DNA of 64,000 nt from Kalymmatonema hyalinum WJT4-NPBG1. Its GTDB lineage: Bacteria; Cyanobacteriota; Cyanobacteriia; Cyanobacteriales; Nostocaceae. The position numbers and the translations under genes were made by a program. Where the stretch lies: assembly GCA_019359075.1 (NCBI GenBank), contig JAHHIB010000005.1, positions 62,001 to 126,000 on the forward strand, written 5' to 3'. Within the stretch, counting starts at the first letter, position 1, and each line of letters starts with the position of its first letter. This document shows, one piece after another, positions 48,866 through 58,287 of this stretch. The notes beneath the pieces were generated by a model, which worked only from the letters and a program-made list of their open reading frames with translations, searched no databases and was not told where the DNA came from.

Positions 48866-48967
48866 ATGACGGGAATGTTTTGGTTTTTGGGATTCTGCTT
48901 TTTTTGGCTTATTGGTTTAACTCTTTTGGCAGAAATTTGGTTTGATGAGGAAGAACAGCAGTTTTGA
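48866..48967 (+). CDS. 33-residue single-helix membrane miniprotein
   Basis: The ORF reads MTGMFWFLGFCFFWLIGLTL, followed by LAEIWFDEEEQQF. It has one strongly hydrophobic helix of about 20 residues and an acidic cytosol-type tail. GGAGGTGA lies five bases before the ATG, the best ribosome binding site in this part of the window, which argues for a real gene. No homologue was recognised; such miniproteins often stabilise respiratory or photosynthetic complexes. The rest of 48408-49165 is non-coding. Confidence 0.6.
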   Translation: MTGMFWFLGFCFFWLIGLTLLAEIWFDEEEQQF

Positions 48968-49165
48968 CGGCAAATTCTGACAGCTTACCCAATCACAAGT
49001 TAATAAATCGGGTCAACTTCCAGATTTTGAAGTTCTTCATTTAAGTTAACAAGCGGCAAATCTGCGATGAAAACTAGAAAACCCGCCTGAATCTTCAAAA
49101 ATTCGGACGGGTTTCTACATTAGGAGGAAATGTTAAGCTGCCTGTACCACAGTATCTAACTCAAC

Positions 49166-49432
49166 TTAGACATCATAGATTAAACACTCAGGAGCGTTTG
49201 GATTTTCATCACAGTAGTACTCTAAGGAAGTTTTAAACTTTTGTGTTGCCTGCCGATGAGATTTCTCTGCTTGTAGCTCTTCGACGATATCCCAGGCTAC
49301 AGCACAGTCAGCAGAGGCGTTTCCTTGAATGTCACAAGTAGCACGGGCTTGCTCAATAGCTTCTAAAACGGCTTGCTCTAGAGGAGTTTGATTTGCTACT
49401 TCCCGACTAGCATCTACGATTTTAGGCATCAA
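49166..49432 (-). CDS. CP12-domain protein
   Basis: CP12 is a small disordered linker that binds GAPDH and phosphoribulokinase in the dark and switches off the Calvin cycle through its disulfides. The 88-residue protein has the two cysteine pairs C33/C43 and C74/C83, the central AWDIVEEL core (residues 46-53) and the C-terminal YYCDENPNAPECLIYDV. It starts at ATG 49432 or three bases downstream. The terminal IYDV departs slightly from the usual IYDD/IYED GAPDH-binding end. Confidence 0.92.
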   Translation of the reverse strand: MMPKIVDASREVANQTPLEQAVLEAIEQARATCDIQGNASADCAVAWDIVEELQAEKSHRQATQKFKTSLEYYCDENPNAPECLIYDV

Positions 49433-49646
49433 GTTTTTAGTTATCCGCTCTTTCGTTGAAGGTTTACAGCCAGTTCAGAGTTTCTATCCCTGCAACTGAC
49501 ATCTCCAATATATGCTCGATTTCAGGATGATGCAGTGTGCAGAACCGTAATCCTCATAGGTTACTTTCCGTCTCAGGATTAAATCGGCTCTAAAGAGTGT
49601 AACGTTTCAGGTTTCTTAACAGTTGTAATGAGGACGCTAATAGCCA

Positions 49647-50426
49647 TCAAACATTTAATGCTCGCTTTTCTAATTTCAGTTCAAAGCGTTCTCCCGGTAA
49701 TGGTTCTATCACGCGTGTCGCTAAATTATTCTTTTCTAGTAATGAACGAAATTCCTCAATACTTCCCTTAATTTGAAGTAAAGAGTTGAGTAATCCCTCA
49801 AAAATCACATCACCTCCAGCTGCTGTAGATAGCATGACTTGGGGTTGCAACCACTGAGCAACTTCTAAGGCGTATTTATTCCCTCTAATAATTGAACCAA
49901 CTAAGGGTAAAGCTGCATCAATTAATGGAGTAATCACGACATCCACGGTCGCAATTTCCTTAAGCGTGGCTGAATGATTCCCATGAGGCTCGTAATAGAG
50001 TGTAAAACCGCTCTGCAACTCTTTGAGGAGATATCCATTTTCCACCAAATTTAGACCAACCAGGGAGCCAGGAGTTGCCTTAATTTCCACGCTTTGATTC
50101 AAGGTGAAGGTTTCTCCATGAGCAAGTGTTGTGACTTGAGTGTAATTTAACTGCTGTACTACCTTGGCAGCATTGGGAGAAGCGACAACTGGAATATTGC
50201 GATCAAGTTGCTTCAGTGTTGGTGGATGAGCATGGTCTTCCAAACCTTGAGATAGCAAAATCAGGTCAATATTTTCTGGTATTGGACGTTCCTGAGGTCG
50301 GGAACCTTTGAAGAACCAATCTAAATTACCAAAGGTTAACGAACCAACTAGCCAAGGGTCAACGAGTATTCGTTTCCCTCCGATTTCCAGCAGCCATGAA
50401 TTGCTGTCTAACCAAGTTAAATACAT
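49647..50426 (-). CDS. Metallo-beta-lactamase-fold protein with degenerate metal site
   Basis: The protein of about 259 residues begins YLTWLDSNSWLLEIGGKRILVDPWLVG, a UlaG-like metallo-hydrolase start. The usual H-x-H-x-D-H metal motif is replaced by SQGLEDHAH: both first histidines are lost, while D-H is kept. Later strands (YYEPHGNHSATL, VVITPLIDAALP) keep the fold. Catalysis by the standard mechanism is doubtful. The ATG at 50426 is preferred; a GTG at 50447 is possible. It follows the isomerase-like gene by 16-37 bases, so the two are probably one operon. Confidence 0.85.
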   Translation of the reverse strand: MYLTWLDSNSWLLEIGGKRILVDPWLVGSLTFGNLDWFFKGSRPQERPIPENIDLILLSQGLEDHAHPPTLKQLDRNIPVVASPNAAKVVQQLNYTQVTTLAHGETFTLNQSVEIKATPGSLVGLNLVENGYLLKELQSGFTLYYEPHGNHSATLKEIATVDVVITPLIDAALPLVGSIIRGNKYALEVAQWLQPQVMLSTAAGGDVIFEGLLNSLLQIKGSIEEFRSLLEKNNLATRVIEPLPGERFELKLEKRALNV

Positions 50427-50463
50427 AAATTTTTGTAAAGATAACACCTAAATTCATTATGAA

Positions 50464-52050
50464 CTAACTAAGGCAACCAATATCCTGAAGCATTTCTAAA
50501 TGCTTCTGTAAGGGTGCGAGCGTATTTGCAGTCATCATCCCACTGGTGGCGACAGCTGGTAAACCAATACCAGGAAAGGTCGAGTCTCCACAGCACAGCA
50601 GTCCTGGAAGAGGTGTGTTAGAACTAGGGAAGAAACTTTTTCCTGCGTGAATTGCTGGACCATATGAACCTCTATGACGCCGCAGATAGCGCTGGTGTGT
50701 TAGTGGTGTACCAACTAGTGTGACATCGCAACGCGAGCGAATGTCCGGAATAATTCGCTCCAAGGCTTGCCACATCACTTCTGCACGCAATTGTTTTTGT
50801 CGCGCATACTCCTCGCTTTTCCGGTCCATTCCCTGCCACAGGTCATAAGGTTCGTTACCAGGAGTATAAACGTGAATGACGTGCTTTCCAGGTGGTGCTA
50901 ATGAGGGGTCTAAAACTGAGGGAATTGATACCAGTACGACGTTCTGAGGCGCTGTAACGCCAACTTCCCAATTATTAACGACTATATAATGACACGCCAG
51001 GTCTGACCGTAATCCTTGTGCATCAATGCCTAAGTGGAGATGCATGAAGCTATCACATTCAGGTGTGCTGGCTCGCTGTTCCCGATACTGTTTTGGCACT
51101 GACCCTTCTGGAAGCAGCTTGAGCGTATCCCATACTGATGCATTAGAAATGACTGCCCGACGCGCTCTTATCTCTTTACCACCACGCAAACGCACACCTA
51201 CCGCACGCTTGCCTTCTACAAGAATTTGCTCAACATGAGCGTTCAGCATCAACCGACCCCCATGTCGTTCCAGTCCCCGTACCAATGCGTCAACTAAGGC
51301 ACCACTTCCACCGACGGGATAGTCTAGCACCACGCCCGGTCGGTACCAATCTGCAAACATAAATGCAACCTCTGCTGTACTGGTTCCATCTGCTGGTAGT
51401 CCACAGAGGAGAAAACAAAGCAAGTCAAGCCAGTTGCGCGTAAACGAGTCTTTAATAACGCCGTCCATAATCCGGCTAAATGGTCCTGTAAGCTTGCCGA
51501 TGTCTGCAATATGTGGAAATAAAGATGGGGCAAATCTACTCACAGTCATGACTGCACCTAGATCAAGACGCAAAGCTGCTGGCGGTATTGCAGTTGCAGC
51601 ACGCGCTAGTGGTTCCATCACACGCTGTAACTCGCGCCATTCAAGGATAGCCTCATTGCCACGAAAACGCTTCAGCACCTCACAAAACTGGTCACCACCA
51701 ACCGAGGTATCAAAATCCCCTTCTGGTAGATAGCAACCCCATGTATCATACGTGATGCAAGGTAACTCCTCACTAATTGCATCTAGCACTTGCCTGAGAG
51801 GATTAGCAGAAGGACTGTAGGATAACCCAGAGTAAAGCGATGGGCCTGAGTCGAATTTGAATCCATCACGCTCAAAAGCATGGGCTGCACCACCAGCGAT
51901 TGAGTGGCTTTCGCAAACTGTGACATCAAAGCCATACCGCGCCAAAAGAGCTGCACAGCTCAAACCACCAATACCGCTACCAATGACAATGACATCTGTA
52001 TCTTTATTACCTAAGGTAGATGCTGTTTTAGAAGAAGTTTGATAAACCAC
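50464..52050 (-). CDS. CrtISO/phytoene-desaturase-family flavoprotein
   Basis: The 528-residue protein has the FAD-binding GSGIGGLSCAALLARYG (residues 23-39), then GGAAHAFERDGFKFDSGPSLYSG. The C-terminal motif GLLCCGDSTFPGIGLPAVATSG is diagnostic of the carotenoid desaturase/isomerase group. The overall pattern is closest to carotenoid isomerase (CRTISO/CrtH), which converts cis-lycopenes to the all-trans form at the membrane. Cyanobacteria carry several paralogues, so the substrate is uncertain and I give no gene symbol. It is upstream of the metallo-hydrolase-fold gene. Confidence 0.82.
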   Translation of the reverse strand: MVYQTSSKTASTLGNKDTDVIVIGSGIGGLSCAALLARYGFDVTVCESHSIAGGAAHAFERDGFKFDSGPSLYSGLSYSPSANPLRQVLDAISEELPCITYDTWGCYLPEGDFDTSVGGDQFCEVLKRFRGNEAILEWRELQRVMEPLARAATAIPPAALRLDLGAVMTVSRFAPSLFPHIADIGKLTGPFSRIMDGVIKDSFTRNWLDLLCFLLCGLPADGTSTAEVAFMFADWYRPGVVLDYPVGGSGALVDALVRGLERHGGRLMLNAHVEQILVEGKRAVGVRLRGGKEIRARRAVISNASVWDTLKLLPEGSVPKQYREQRASTPECDSFMHLHLGIDAQGLRSDLACHYIVVNNWEVGVTAPQNVVLVSIPSVLDPSLAPPGKHVIHVYTPGNEPYDLWQGMDRKSEEYARQKQLRAEVMWQALERIIPDIRSRCDVTLVGTPLTHQRYLRRHRGSYGPAIHAGKSFFPSSNTPLPGLLCCGDSTFPGIGLPAVATSGMMTANTLAPLQKHLEMLQDIGCLS

Positions 52051-52147
52051 TTATCGTATTTATCCTGTGCTAGTCTCTGTGCTTCAAGCGTATTGTAATG
52101 CAACGTAATCATTGTTAAGACCGTAGAAGAGAATTGCACATTATGCC

Positions 52148-52176
52148 AAAAACCCGGTTATGATAACCGGGTTTTT
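52148..52176. terminator. Terminator-like hairpin in a divergent intergenic region
   Basis: AAAAACCCGGTTA and TAACCGGGTTTTT flank TGA, giving a 13-pair stem with A and T tracts on both strands, a classical bidirectional terminator shape. It lies upstream of both flanking genes, which diverge, so it ends neither. An unannotated small RNA or leader attenuation would explain it. Confidence 0.75.
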
Positions 52177-52372
52177 AATAGTAGTGGGGTTATATCCCCT
52201 GCGGCTCGTATAGAAGTTCAGCTATAAATGAGTCAGCTAATAATATCTACAACCAGAGGTTTATCTGTTCCGGAAAATTGCAACTTTTTTTCTCGCAATA
52301 GACTATATACGCGTAATATGCAGTTGTTCGTAATTAACGCTAAATTAATACTAAGTGTTTGAGGATATATTA

Positions 52373-52705
52373 ATGCGTCGGATTTCAGTAGCCACTCTCG
52401 TCGTCCTAGCGCTCAGCGTAGTATTTTCCACTGCAACGCGTGCTTCTGAGCATCAACCCTTAACTACCCTAGTTATGCGCGATCGCGTGATTACCATCAA
52501 TAATAGTCCAAAGGGGCTATCATACACAGTCAAAACTCAAGACGGTACTGTCTTGGATGCTCAACTGAGCGATGCTCAACTACAAGCGAAATATCCTGAG
52601 GTGTACGACAATGTTCGTCCAGCAATGGCTGGTAGCGAAAAGACGGGTGGCACAATGATTTGGGGTGGAACTCAGCACGTTCCATCTCATGGTTTACCTA
52701 AATAA
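52373..52705 (+). CDS. Small exported hypothetical protein
   Basis: The 110-residue protein has a signal peptide (MRRISVATLVVLALSVVFS, cleavage near TRA-SEH). The mature domain reads LTTLVMRDRVITINNSPKGL, SYTVKTQDGTVLDAQLSDAQL and QAKYPEVYDNVRPAMAG, a pattern I associate with conserved cyanobacterial exported proteins of unknown role. The ATG at 52373 is preferred over 52355 because GAGGA lies nine bases upstream. The phosphodiester glycosidase gene follows after 83 bases. Confidence 0.75.
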   Translation: MRRISVATLVVLALSVVFSTATRASEHQPLTTLVMRDRVITINNSPKGLSYTVKTQDGTVLDAQLSDAQLQAKYPEVYDNVRPAMAGSEKTGGTMIWGGTQHVPSHGLPK

Positions 52706-52788
52706 CCCATGACACAAGTTTTTTGTAACTGAGAAGTTGGCATCAAAGGTGCACTATCGCCAAATAAAAGCTGTACTTCTATCAAGCA

Positions 52789-53700
52789 ATGCATTATAGA
52801 TACAAAGTTTACACACGGCGATTGTTGCTAGCTACTGGGATCGGTGTGCTGACTTTAGTATTATCACCGCTGATGTTCTACGGTTGGCGGTGTTTACTAC
52901 GTCCCTCTCGGACGGATATGGAGCAAGTCTTGTTTCGTGGAATTGTGTATAGACGTTATGCTCTGTTGACACCACGCCCAGCAATGATCCATATTGTCAC
53001 CATTGACTTACAAACACCAGGAATTAAGCCACTCGTCACTCCAGGAGCACTAGGATCAAGTAATAGAGAAACGAGCGCACGGAAAACATCTGAATTTCTC
53101 AATCAATACAAGCTGCAATTGGCAATCAATGCCAGCTATTTCCATCATTTCTACGAAAAGTCCCCTTGGGATTACTATCCTCACAGTGGTGATCCTTCAT
53201 ATCCCATAGGTGATGCTATCTCGAATGGCGTTCGTTATTCGCCACCCGAAGCAAATAAACCCGTCTTGTGCTTTTCAGCCCAAAATCGTGTTCAAATCTT
53301 GAAAACTGAAAAGTGTCCTGAGGGAACAGTTCATGGTGTTGCAGGTGAGGAGCTTTTGGTTGATAGCGCTCAGGCGAACGATAACAACTTAGCTGAGGAT
53401 AAGCCGTATCCGCGTGTTGCAGCTGCGGTCAATCGCGAAGGTACAAAACTGTGGCTGATTGCGGTAGACGGGAAGCAACCACTTTACAGCGAAGGAATCA
53501 CAATTGCTGAATTAACAAAAATTGCCACGGATCTGGGTGCTTATGCAGCACTCAACTTGGATGGAGGCGGTTCAACGACGCTGGTGATGTCAACAAATCA
53601 GGGCTCAAGGGTGTTAAACGCTCCAATACATACAAGAATACCGATGCGCGAGCGTCCTGTTGGCAACCATTTGGGATTTTATGCCTTACCAGAAGAGTAA
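52789..53700 (+). CDS. Phosphodiester glycosidase (NAGPA-like) protein
   Basis: The 303-residue protein has an N-terminal hydrophobic anchor or signal (residues about 12-32). The NAGPA/DUF2233 domain follows: INASYFHHFYEKSPWDYYPH, YPRVAAAVNREGTKLWLIAVDG, and ALNLDGGGSTTLVM with the catalytic-type DGGGS loop. Related enzymes remove GlcNAc from phosphodiester-linked glycans. Here the substrate is probably a periplasmic or surface glycan. It is full length. Confidence 0.9.
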   Translation: MHYRYKVYTRRLLLATGIGVLTLVLSPLMFYGWRCLLRPSRTDMEQVLFRGIVYRRYALLTPRPAMIHIVTIDLQTPGIKPLVTPGALGSSNRETSARKTSEFLNQYKLQLAINASYFHHFYEKSPWDYYPHSGDPSYPIGDAISNGVRYSPPEANKPVLCFSAQNRVQILKTEKCPEGTVHGVAGEELLVDSAQANDNNLAEDKPYPRVAAAVNREGTKLWLIAVDGKQPLYSEGITIAELTKIATDLGAYAALNLDGGGSTTLVMSTNQGSRVLNAPIHTRIPMRERPVGNHLGFYALPEE

Positions 53701-53928
53701 AGTTACTTGTACACAGTCTAAGAAATTATCGGCTGCTAAGCTGTCTCCTGACTGATTTCTACCAAGGCACAAAATCAGTCATAAGGCAAGAATTATCGAT
53801 AACCGTACTTTTAACGGACGGACACCACGACACTTGAAAAGATTAAAATCGCTTAACAAATCGTTACGATAGAGACATCAAGAGGGGTAAAACCAAACCT
53901 CTCCAAGCTGAAATCAAAGGTGAACGCC

Positions 53929-55053
53929 ATGAATGGCACAATTCGCGTTGGCAATCTCTTCGGGATTCCCTTTTACATCCATCCGTCCTGGTTTTTGGTT
54001 CTGGGATTAGTCACTTGGAGCTATAGCAGTGGACTGGCGGCGCAATTTCCCCAATTAGCGGGGGGATTAGCTTTGCTACTAGGATTGCTAACAGCACTAC
54101 TGTTATTTTCCTCTGTTGTCGCCCATGAATTAGGACATAGCTTTGCCGCCATTCGCCAAGGAATTGATGTGAAATCAATCACACTGTTCATATTTGGTGG
54201 GTTGGCAAGCTTAGAGAAAGAGTCAAAAACCCCAGGTGAAGCTTTCTGGGTTGCGATCGCAGGTCCGTTAGTTAGCCTACTGCTCTTCAGTCTCTTTACA
54301 GCCGTTGGTTTTGCTACCGCCCCATCAGGAGCATTAGCAGCGATTATTGGTGTACTGGCTTCAGTGAACTTAGCATTAGCGCTGTTTAACCTCATTCCAG
54401 GCTTGCCTTTAGATGGTGGGAATATACTGAAAGCGCTTGTTTGGAAAGTTACGGGTAATCCTTATAAGGGTGTGGTTTTTGCCAGTCGAGTTGGGCAAAT
54501 CTTTGGTTGGCTGGCGATCGCTTCTGGTTTAGTCCCACTACTATTATTTGGCAGCTTTGGTAACTTCTGGAACGCGTTAGTCGGTTTCTTCTTACTACAA
54601 AATGCTGGTAATGCAGCTCAGTTTGCCAGAGTACAAGAACGACTGACAGGTTTGACAGCAGCCGATGCGGTAACGTCCGATAGCCCGATTGTGTCTGCTA
54701 CTCTTACCTTAAGAGAGTTTGCCGATGAGCGCATTTTGAATTGGCAAAACTGGCATCGGTTCTTAGTGACTGATGATAACGGACAATTAGTAGGAGCAAT
54801 ATCTATTAACGATTTGCGAACTATTCCTACTACACTCTGGTCAGAAACTCAAATTAAAGAAGTCATGCGACCAGTTGAAGAGTTTACCACAGTGAAATCC
54901 GACCAACCCTTATTGGAAGTCGTGAAGCTCTTAGAACAAGGAAAGTTATCTGCACTTGCAGTGATTCGTGACAATGGCGCGCTTGTCGGAATCTTAGAAA
55001 AAGCTTCTATTCTCAACCTACTCGAAAAAAGAGCACAAGCTAACCCTGCATAA
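53929..55053 (+). CDS. Site-2 protease family metalloprotease with CBS domains
   Basis: The protein of about 374 residues is an M50 intramembrane protease. It has HELGH (H66, E67, H70) in SSVVAHELGHSFAAIRQG, and the third metal ligand D162 in NLIPGLPLDGGN. About six hydrophobic helices are followed by two CBS domains (about residues 245-365), which usually bind adenine nucleotides. Such enzymes release membrane-bound regulators. The ATG at 53929 is preferred over a GTG at 53920 because AAGGTGA lies seven bases upstream. No substrate anti-sigma factor is adjacent. Confidence 0.92.
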   Translation: MNGTIRVGNLFGIPFYIHPSWFLVLGLVTWSYSSGLAAQFPQLAGGLALLLGLLTALLLFSSVVAHELGHSFAAIRQGIDVKSITLFIFGGLASLEKESKTPGEAFWVAIAGPLVSLLLFSLFTAVGFATAPSGALAAIIGVLASVNLALALFNLIPGLPLDGGNILKALVWKVTGNPYKGVVFASRVGQIFGWLAIASGLVPLLLFGSFGNFWNALVGFFLLQNAGNAAQFARVQERLTGLTAADAVTSDSPIVSATLTLREFADERILNWQNWHRFLVTDDNGQLVGAISINDLRTIPTTLWSETQIKEVMRPVEEFTTVKSDQPLLEVVKLLEQGKLSALAVIRDNGALVGILEKASILNLLEKRAQANPA

Positions 55054-55316
55054 AATAGGTCAACTAAATAAGTTCAACATCCACAATATCAGGTTTCTAC
55101 TACTGTCCTCTAGGCTATTGTCGCTATGCGTCAATTGATCTGGAGGACTTTTCGGTTTGCTCCCGCAATTGCTTTACAGGATATCCTTTGGGCAAGGTTG
55201 CAGTATCCTTGCAGAGATTTGAAGGAAATTTTTATTTTTACTGTTTTAAGGGCGGAATGTCGGTTATTAGCCAATACAGTTGGTGATAAGACCAAAACCG
55301 TTATCAGGATGGCAAT

Positions 55317-55342
55317 GTAGAACTTTCGTCCGAAAGTTCTAC
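55317..55342. repeat. Perfect 12-bp-arm palindrome; rest of gap empty
   Basis: GTAGAACTTTCG and CGAAAGTTCTAC flank TC. It lies 264 bases after the site-2 protease gene and is not followed by a T-run. The surrounding non-coding stretch (55054-55625) contains one short frame (55126-55320) with no family resemblance, not called here. The last 100 bases carry an AT-rich leader and GGAGAAAG before the LamG start. Confidence 0.6.
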
Positions 55343-55625
55343 AGGTGTGGAATTATTACCAACAATCCTTAACAGCAACCGTATTGGGTTATTAGCGAAG
55401 CGCTACAGCTATCTGTCATTTATGCCCCATAAGCGCGAAGTGCATAAGTTGATTTCACTTACACCTAAATAATGATACAGATAACTTAGAGAGAACATGG
55501 CTTTTTTGCTACATTCTTGTGGAGCAAACTCACATGGTGAGAGTACCAGGAATTCCGGAATGATTTTTTGATAATGTGAAGCACTAATAAGGCTGTAGTA
55601 AAAAAGTTATTTTGGAGAAAGTTCC

Positions 55626-56336
55626 ATGGGCATAAATGATGGATTGATAGGCTATTGGCAATTTGATGAAACCGAAGGTACTACTGTCCTGGATAGATCA
55701 GGCAATAATAATCGTGGCTTGTTAATCAATGGCACTCGAAGCGATGGAATATATGGCAAAGCTGTAGAACTTAGGGGGAGTGATGATTCACATATCAGTA
55801 TCCCTGGTTCGGTGAGCCTGAATAGCCTAACTGATCAAATTACTGTGACAGCTTGGGTATTTCCAAATGTAGCCCCAGTAGGTTTTAAAGTCATTGTTTC
55901 CAGGCAAATTGATACTGTTCTGCATCCTGATCAGTTTTATTTGGGTTTTGGTCCAGAAAATGGCGGGATGCATTATAAGTGGCACCTTGGCACAGACGAC
56001 GGTGGCACTTTACGTGAAGGCGACATTTACAGTGGTGTTCCAGAGAACAATCGTTGGATACATCTGGCAGGAACCTACGATGGAAGTATCATGCGTCTTT
56101 ATGTTGATGGCATCGAAATTGGTAATCGACCTCTGACTGGAAACATTCGAGTCGATGATAATCCTGTCACTATTGGTGGGGAAGAAAATGGAGCAGATCC
56201 TCAGGTCGTAGATGGCGAATTTGAAGGACTTATTGATGAAGTTCGCATCTATAATCGTGCCTTGGATGCATCTGAAATTCGTGAAATTTTTAACCTTGAC
56301 TCCATTAACTCAAGTGTCCTTTTGACTACTCCTTAA
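55626..56336 (+). CDS. LamG/concanavalin-like domain protein
   Basis: The 236-residue protein is essentially one LamG beta-sandwich: DGLIGYWQFDETEGTTVLDRSG, ITVTAWVFPN, WIHLAGTYDGSIMRLYVDG, and the closing FEGLIDEVRIYNRALDASEI. Such domains bind carbohydrates or mediate adhesion. There is no signal peptide. GGAGAAAG eight bases before the ATG is a good ribosome binding site. It is the first of three genes in tight order (40 and 78 bases apart) with a GMC oxidoreductase and a GH13 enzyme, suggesting shared carbohydrate chemistry. Confidence 0.88.
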   Translation: MGINDGLIGYWQFDETEGTTVLDRSGNNNRGLLINGTRSDGIYGKAVELRGSDDSHISIPGSVSLNSLTDQITVTAWVFPNVAPVGFKVIVSRQIDTVLHPDQFYLGFGPENGGMHYKWHLGTDDGGTLREGDIYSGVPENNRWIHLAGTYDGSIMRLYVDGIEIGNRPLTGNIRVDDNPVTIGGEENGADPQVVDGEFEGLIDEVRIYNRALDASEIREIFNLDSINSSVLLTTP

Positions 56337-56376
56337 TGTCCTGAGTCTCCTCATTCATGAATGAAAGGTATTTTTT

Positions 56377-58209
56377 ATGATTTTTGTAGAATTAGTGACC
56401 ATTGCCCACATTCCCCCTTTCTCTGAAGTGACCTTGCGAACAGATAAAGATGAATGGGAAATCAATGAGATTGAAGGCAGCTACCAAAACGATCGCTGGA
56501 TATTCGAGCTAGCTGATCCCAAGTATTTAACTGGCTTCCTTTGTAAGTTTGCACTCAACCGGCAGATTTGGTCTAACGGTGACAATTTTAATATTCCTGG
56601 CATCGACAACGAGCGCCATACTTTTTATCTCAATCAGTTTGGCTTTGGTTTACCTGTTCAGCCCGTTGTTGAACTCGGTCAAACTCAGGCAAAGCTTTTT
56701 GATATTTCCCCTCCAGATCCTGCTGATCGCGAACCCTACGATGTTATTGTGATCGGCTCTGGAATGGCTGGGGGCGTATTGGCTGATCAACTCGCTGATA
56801 GCGGTTTAGATACTTTGGTGTTGGAAGCAGGGGGAGTTCCCCTAGAGACTCACATTGCAAATCTGCCTCGACGCCATTTTCCTGGTGAATTTAGAAAACA
56901 CGTCTGGGATCGCTGGTTTGAGTATCAGGTGATTAATTACGATCAGCCTACTGATGGTAGTGAAAATGATTACACAGCAGGTGCCCAAGCGTTTAATTTG
57001 GGTGGGCGATCGGTATTTTGGGGCGGTTTTATTCCGCGCATGAGTTCCTGGGAGTTGGATTATTGGCCGACTCAAATTAAGTGGGACTTAGAAGATCGCT
57101 ACTATCAACTCGCTGAGGACTTGATGGGTCGTTCCACCGCGCCAACGACTTACTACACCCGGGAAATTCACCGAGTATTGCGAGAACAGCTTCCTCGATA
57201 CAGCCATTTCGATGCCCCGGTGGCGGTTAGACAGAATTTGACAGGTGCAAATACCATCACGACTGGTATGTTTTCAACGGCAGATTTGCTACTAGAATCA
57301 TCAAGAACTGGTGGTCCTACGGGTTCGGGCAACTTAACCGTTCGTACTCATCATCAGGCAATCAGAATTGAACCTGGGGAACCCTGCACAGTCGTTGTCC
57401 GGGATATGATTTCCGAGGAAGAAAGGGAATTTTCAGCTAGGTATGTCGTCCTTGCTTGTGGCTGCTTTGAAAGTGCGCGCCTTGCCAAACGTAGTGACAT
57501 AGGGAATGGCTTAGTAGGGCAGGGTGTTACCGACCACCCCATTGCGTTTGTACATTTTTCGATTCCGCCCGAGTCGCCCTATTACGACCGTTTTGGGTCT
57601 GTGAAGGTGGTATCCCAACCAATTGAGCCGCGACCAGGAGAAGATAGAATTCGTGATCCCTTTAATATTCTGATTGAACTCGGTGCAGATTTTAACCAGG
57701 GACGGTATCTGGATGAGGACATTTTCCGCCTCAATGCAGAAAAGCGCAATATGCTTTGTGAAATCGTTTTTCTGACAAATACCGAATTGCTCTTGGACAA
57801 TCAGATTGAGTTTAATGCCGATAATGATTTTCGCCCGATCGCCAAAATTCAAAATCCTGGACTTTCTGACGCACTGGAAGCCAGAATTCGGGAAATCTCA
57901 GACAATATTCTGACTTCTTTAGGGGGAGTGAAGTTTAACGAAGGATTTGGCGATGGTGGAGTTGGCGGTGTAGGTCATGAGGTTGGTTCTCTCCATATGC
58001 AGGTGAGAGACAGCAACAATATTGGAAAAGGCACACAGGCAGAATTAGAAGGCGTTGTCGATGAAAATGGTAAGTTTCTCGACCAGGAGTTTATTTACGC
58101 CTGCGATTTGTCAATATTTCCTACCTCTCCAGCAGCTAACCCCAGTTTAACAGCGGTCGCCCTCGCACTACGTTTAAGCGATCATCTGGTGAGACTTGTT
58201 AATGCTTGA
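56377..58209 (+). CDS. GMC-family FAD oxidoreductase with extra N-terminal domain
   Basis: The 610-residue protein has an unusual N-terminal extension (about residues 1-118; EVTLRTDKDEWEINEIEGSY), resembling a starch-binding or beta-sandwich fold. The FAD-binding GMC core follows: DVIVIGSGMAGGVLADQLADS (D122, glycine motif 127-132), LEAGG, GGRSVFWGGFIPRMSSWE and VLACGCFESARLAKRS. The C-terminal GMC domain has VGSLHMQ and IFPTSPAANPSLTAVALALR. GMC enzymes oxidise alcohols or sugars. Histidine in GSLHM and asparagine in AANPSL fit the catalytic pair positions. The substrate is unknown. Confidence 0.88.
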   Translation: MIFVELVTIAHIPPFSEVTLRTDKDEWEINEIEGSYQNDRWIFELADPKYLTGFLCKFALNRQIWSNGDNFNIPGIDNERHTFYLNQFGFGLPVQPVVELGQTQAKLFDISPPDPADREPYDVIVIGSGMAGGVLADQLADSGLDTLVLEAGGVPLETHIANLPRRHFPGEFRKHVWDRWFEYQVINYDQPTDGSENDYTAGAQAFNLGGRSVFWGGFIPRMSSWELDYWPTQIKWDLEDRYYQLAEDLMGRSTAPTTYYTREIHRVLREQLPRYSHFDAPVAVRQNLTGANTITTGMFSTADLLLESSRTGGPTGSGNLTVRTHHQAIRIEPGEPCTVVVRDMISEEEREFSARYVVLACGCFESARLAKRSDIGNGLVGQGVTDHPIAFVHFSIPPESPYYDRFGSVKVVSQPIEPRPGEDRIRDPFNILIELGADFNQGRYLDEDIFRLNAEKRNMLCEIVFLTNTELLLDNQIEFNADNDFRPIAKIQNPGLSDALEARIREISDNILTSLGGVKFNEGFGDGGVGGVGHEVGSLHMQVRDSNNIGKGTQAELEGVVDENGKFLDQEFIYACDLSIFPTSPAANPSLTAVALALRLSDHLVRLVNA

Positions 58210-58287
58210 TGAATCCTAACCTTCTCACGCGCTTCGTGAAGGTTAAAATTCCTTTTTGGCATTCCTATAAATTAATTCAGGAGAAAA

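Noticed and set aside
55126-55320. 64-codon plus-strand frame
   Set aside because: No ribosome binding site or recognisable domain; its stop lies inside a palindrome.
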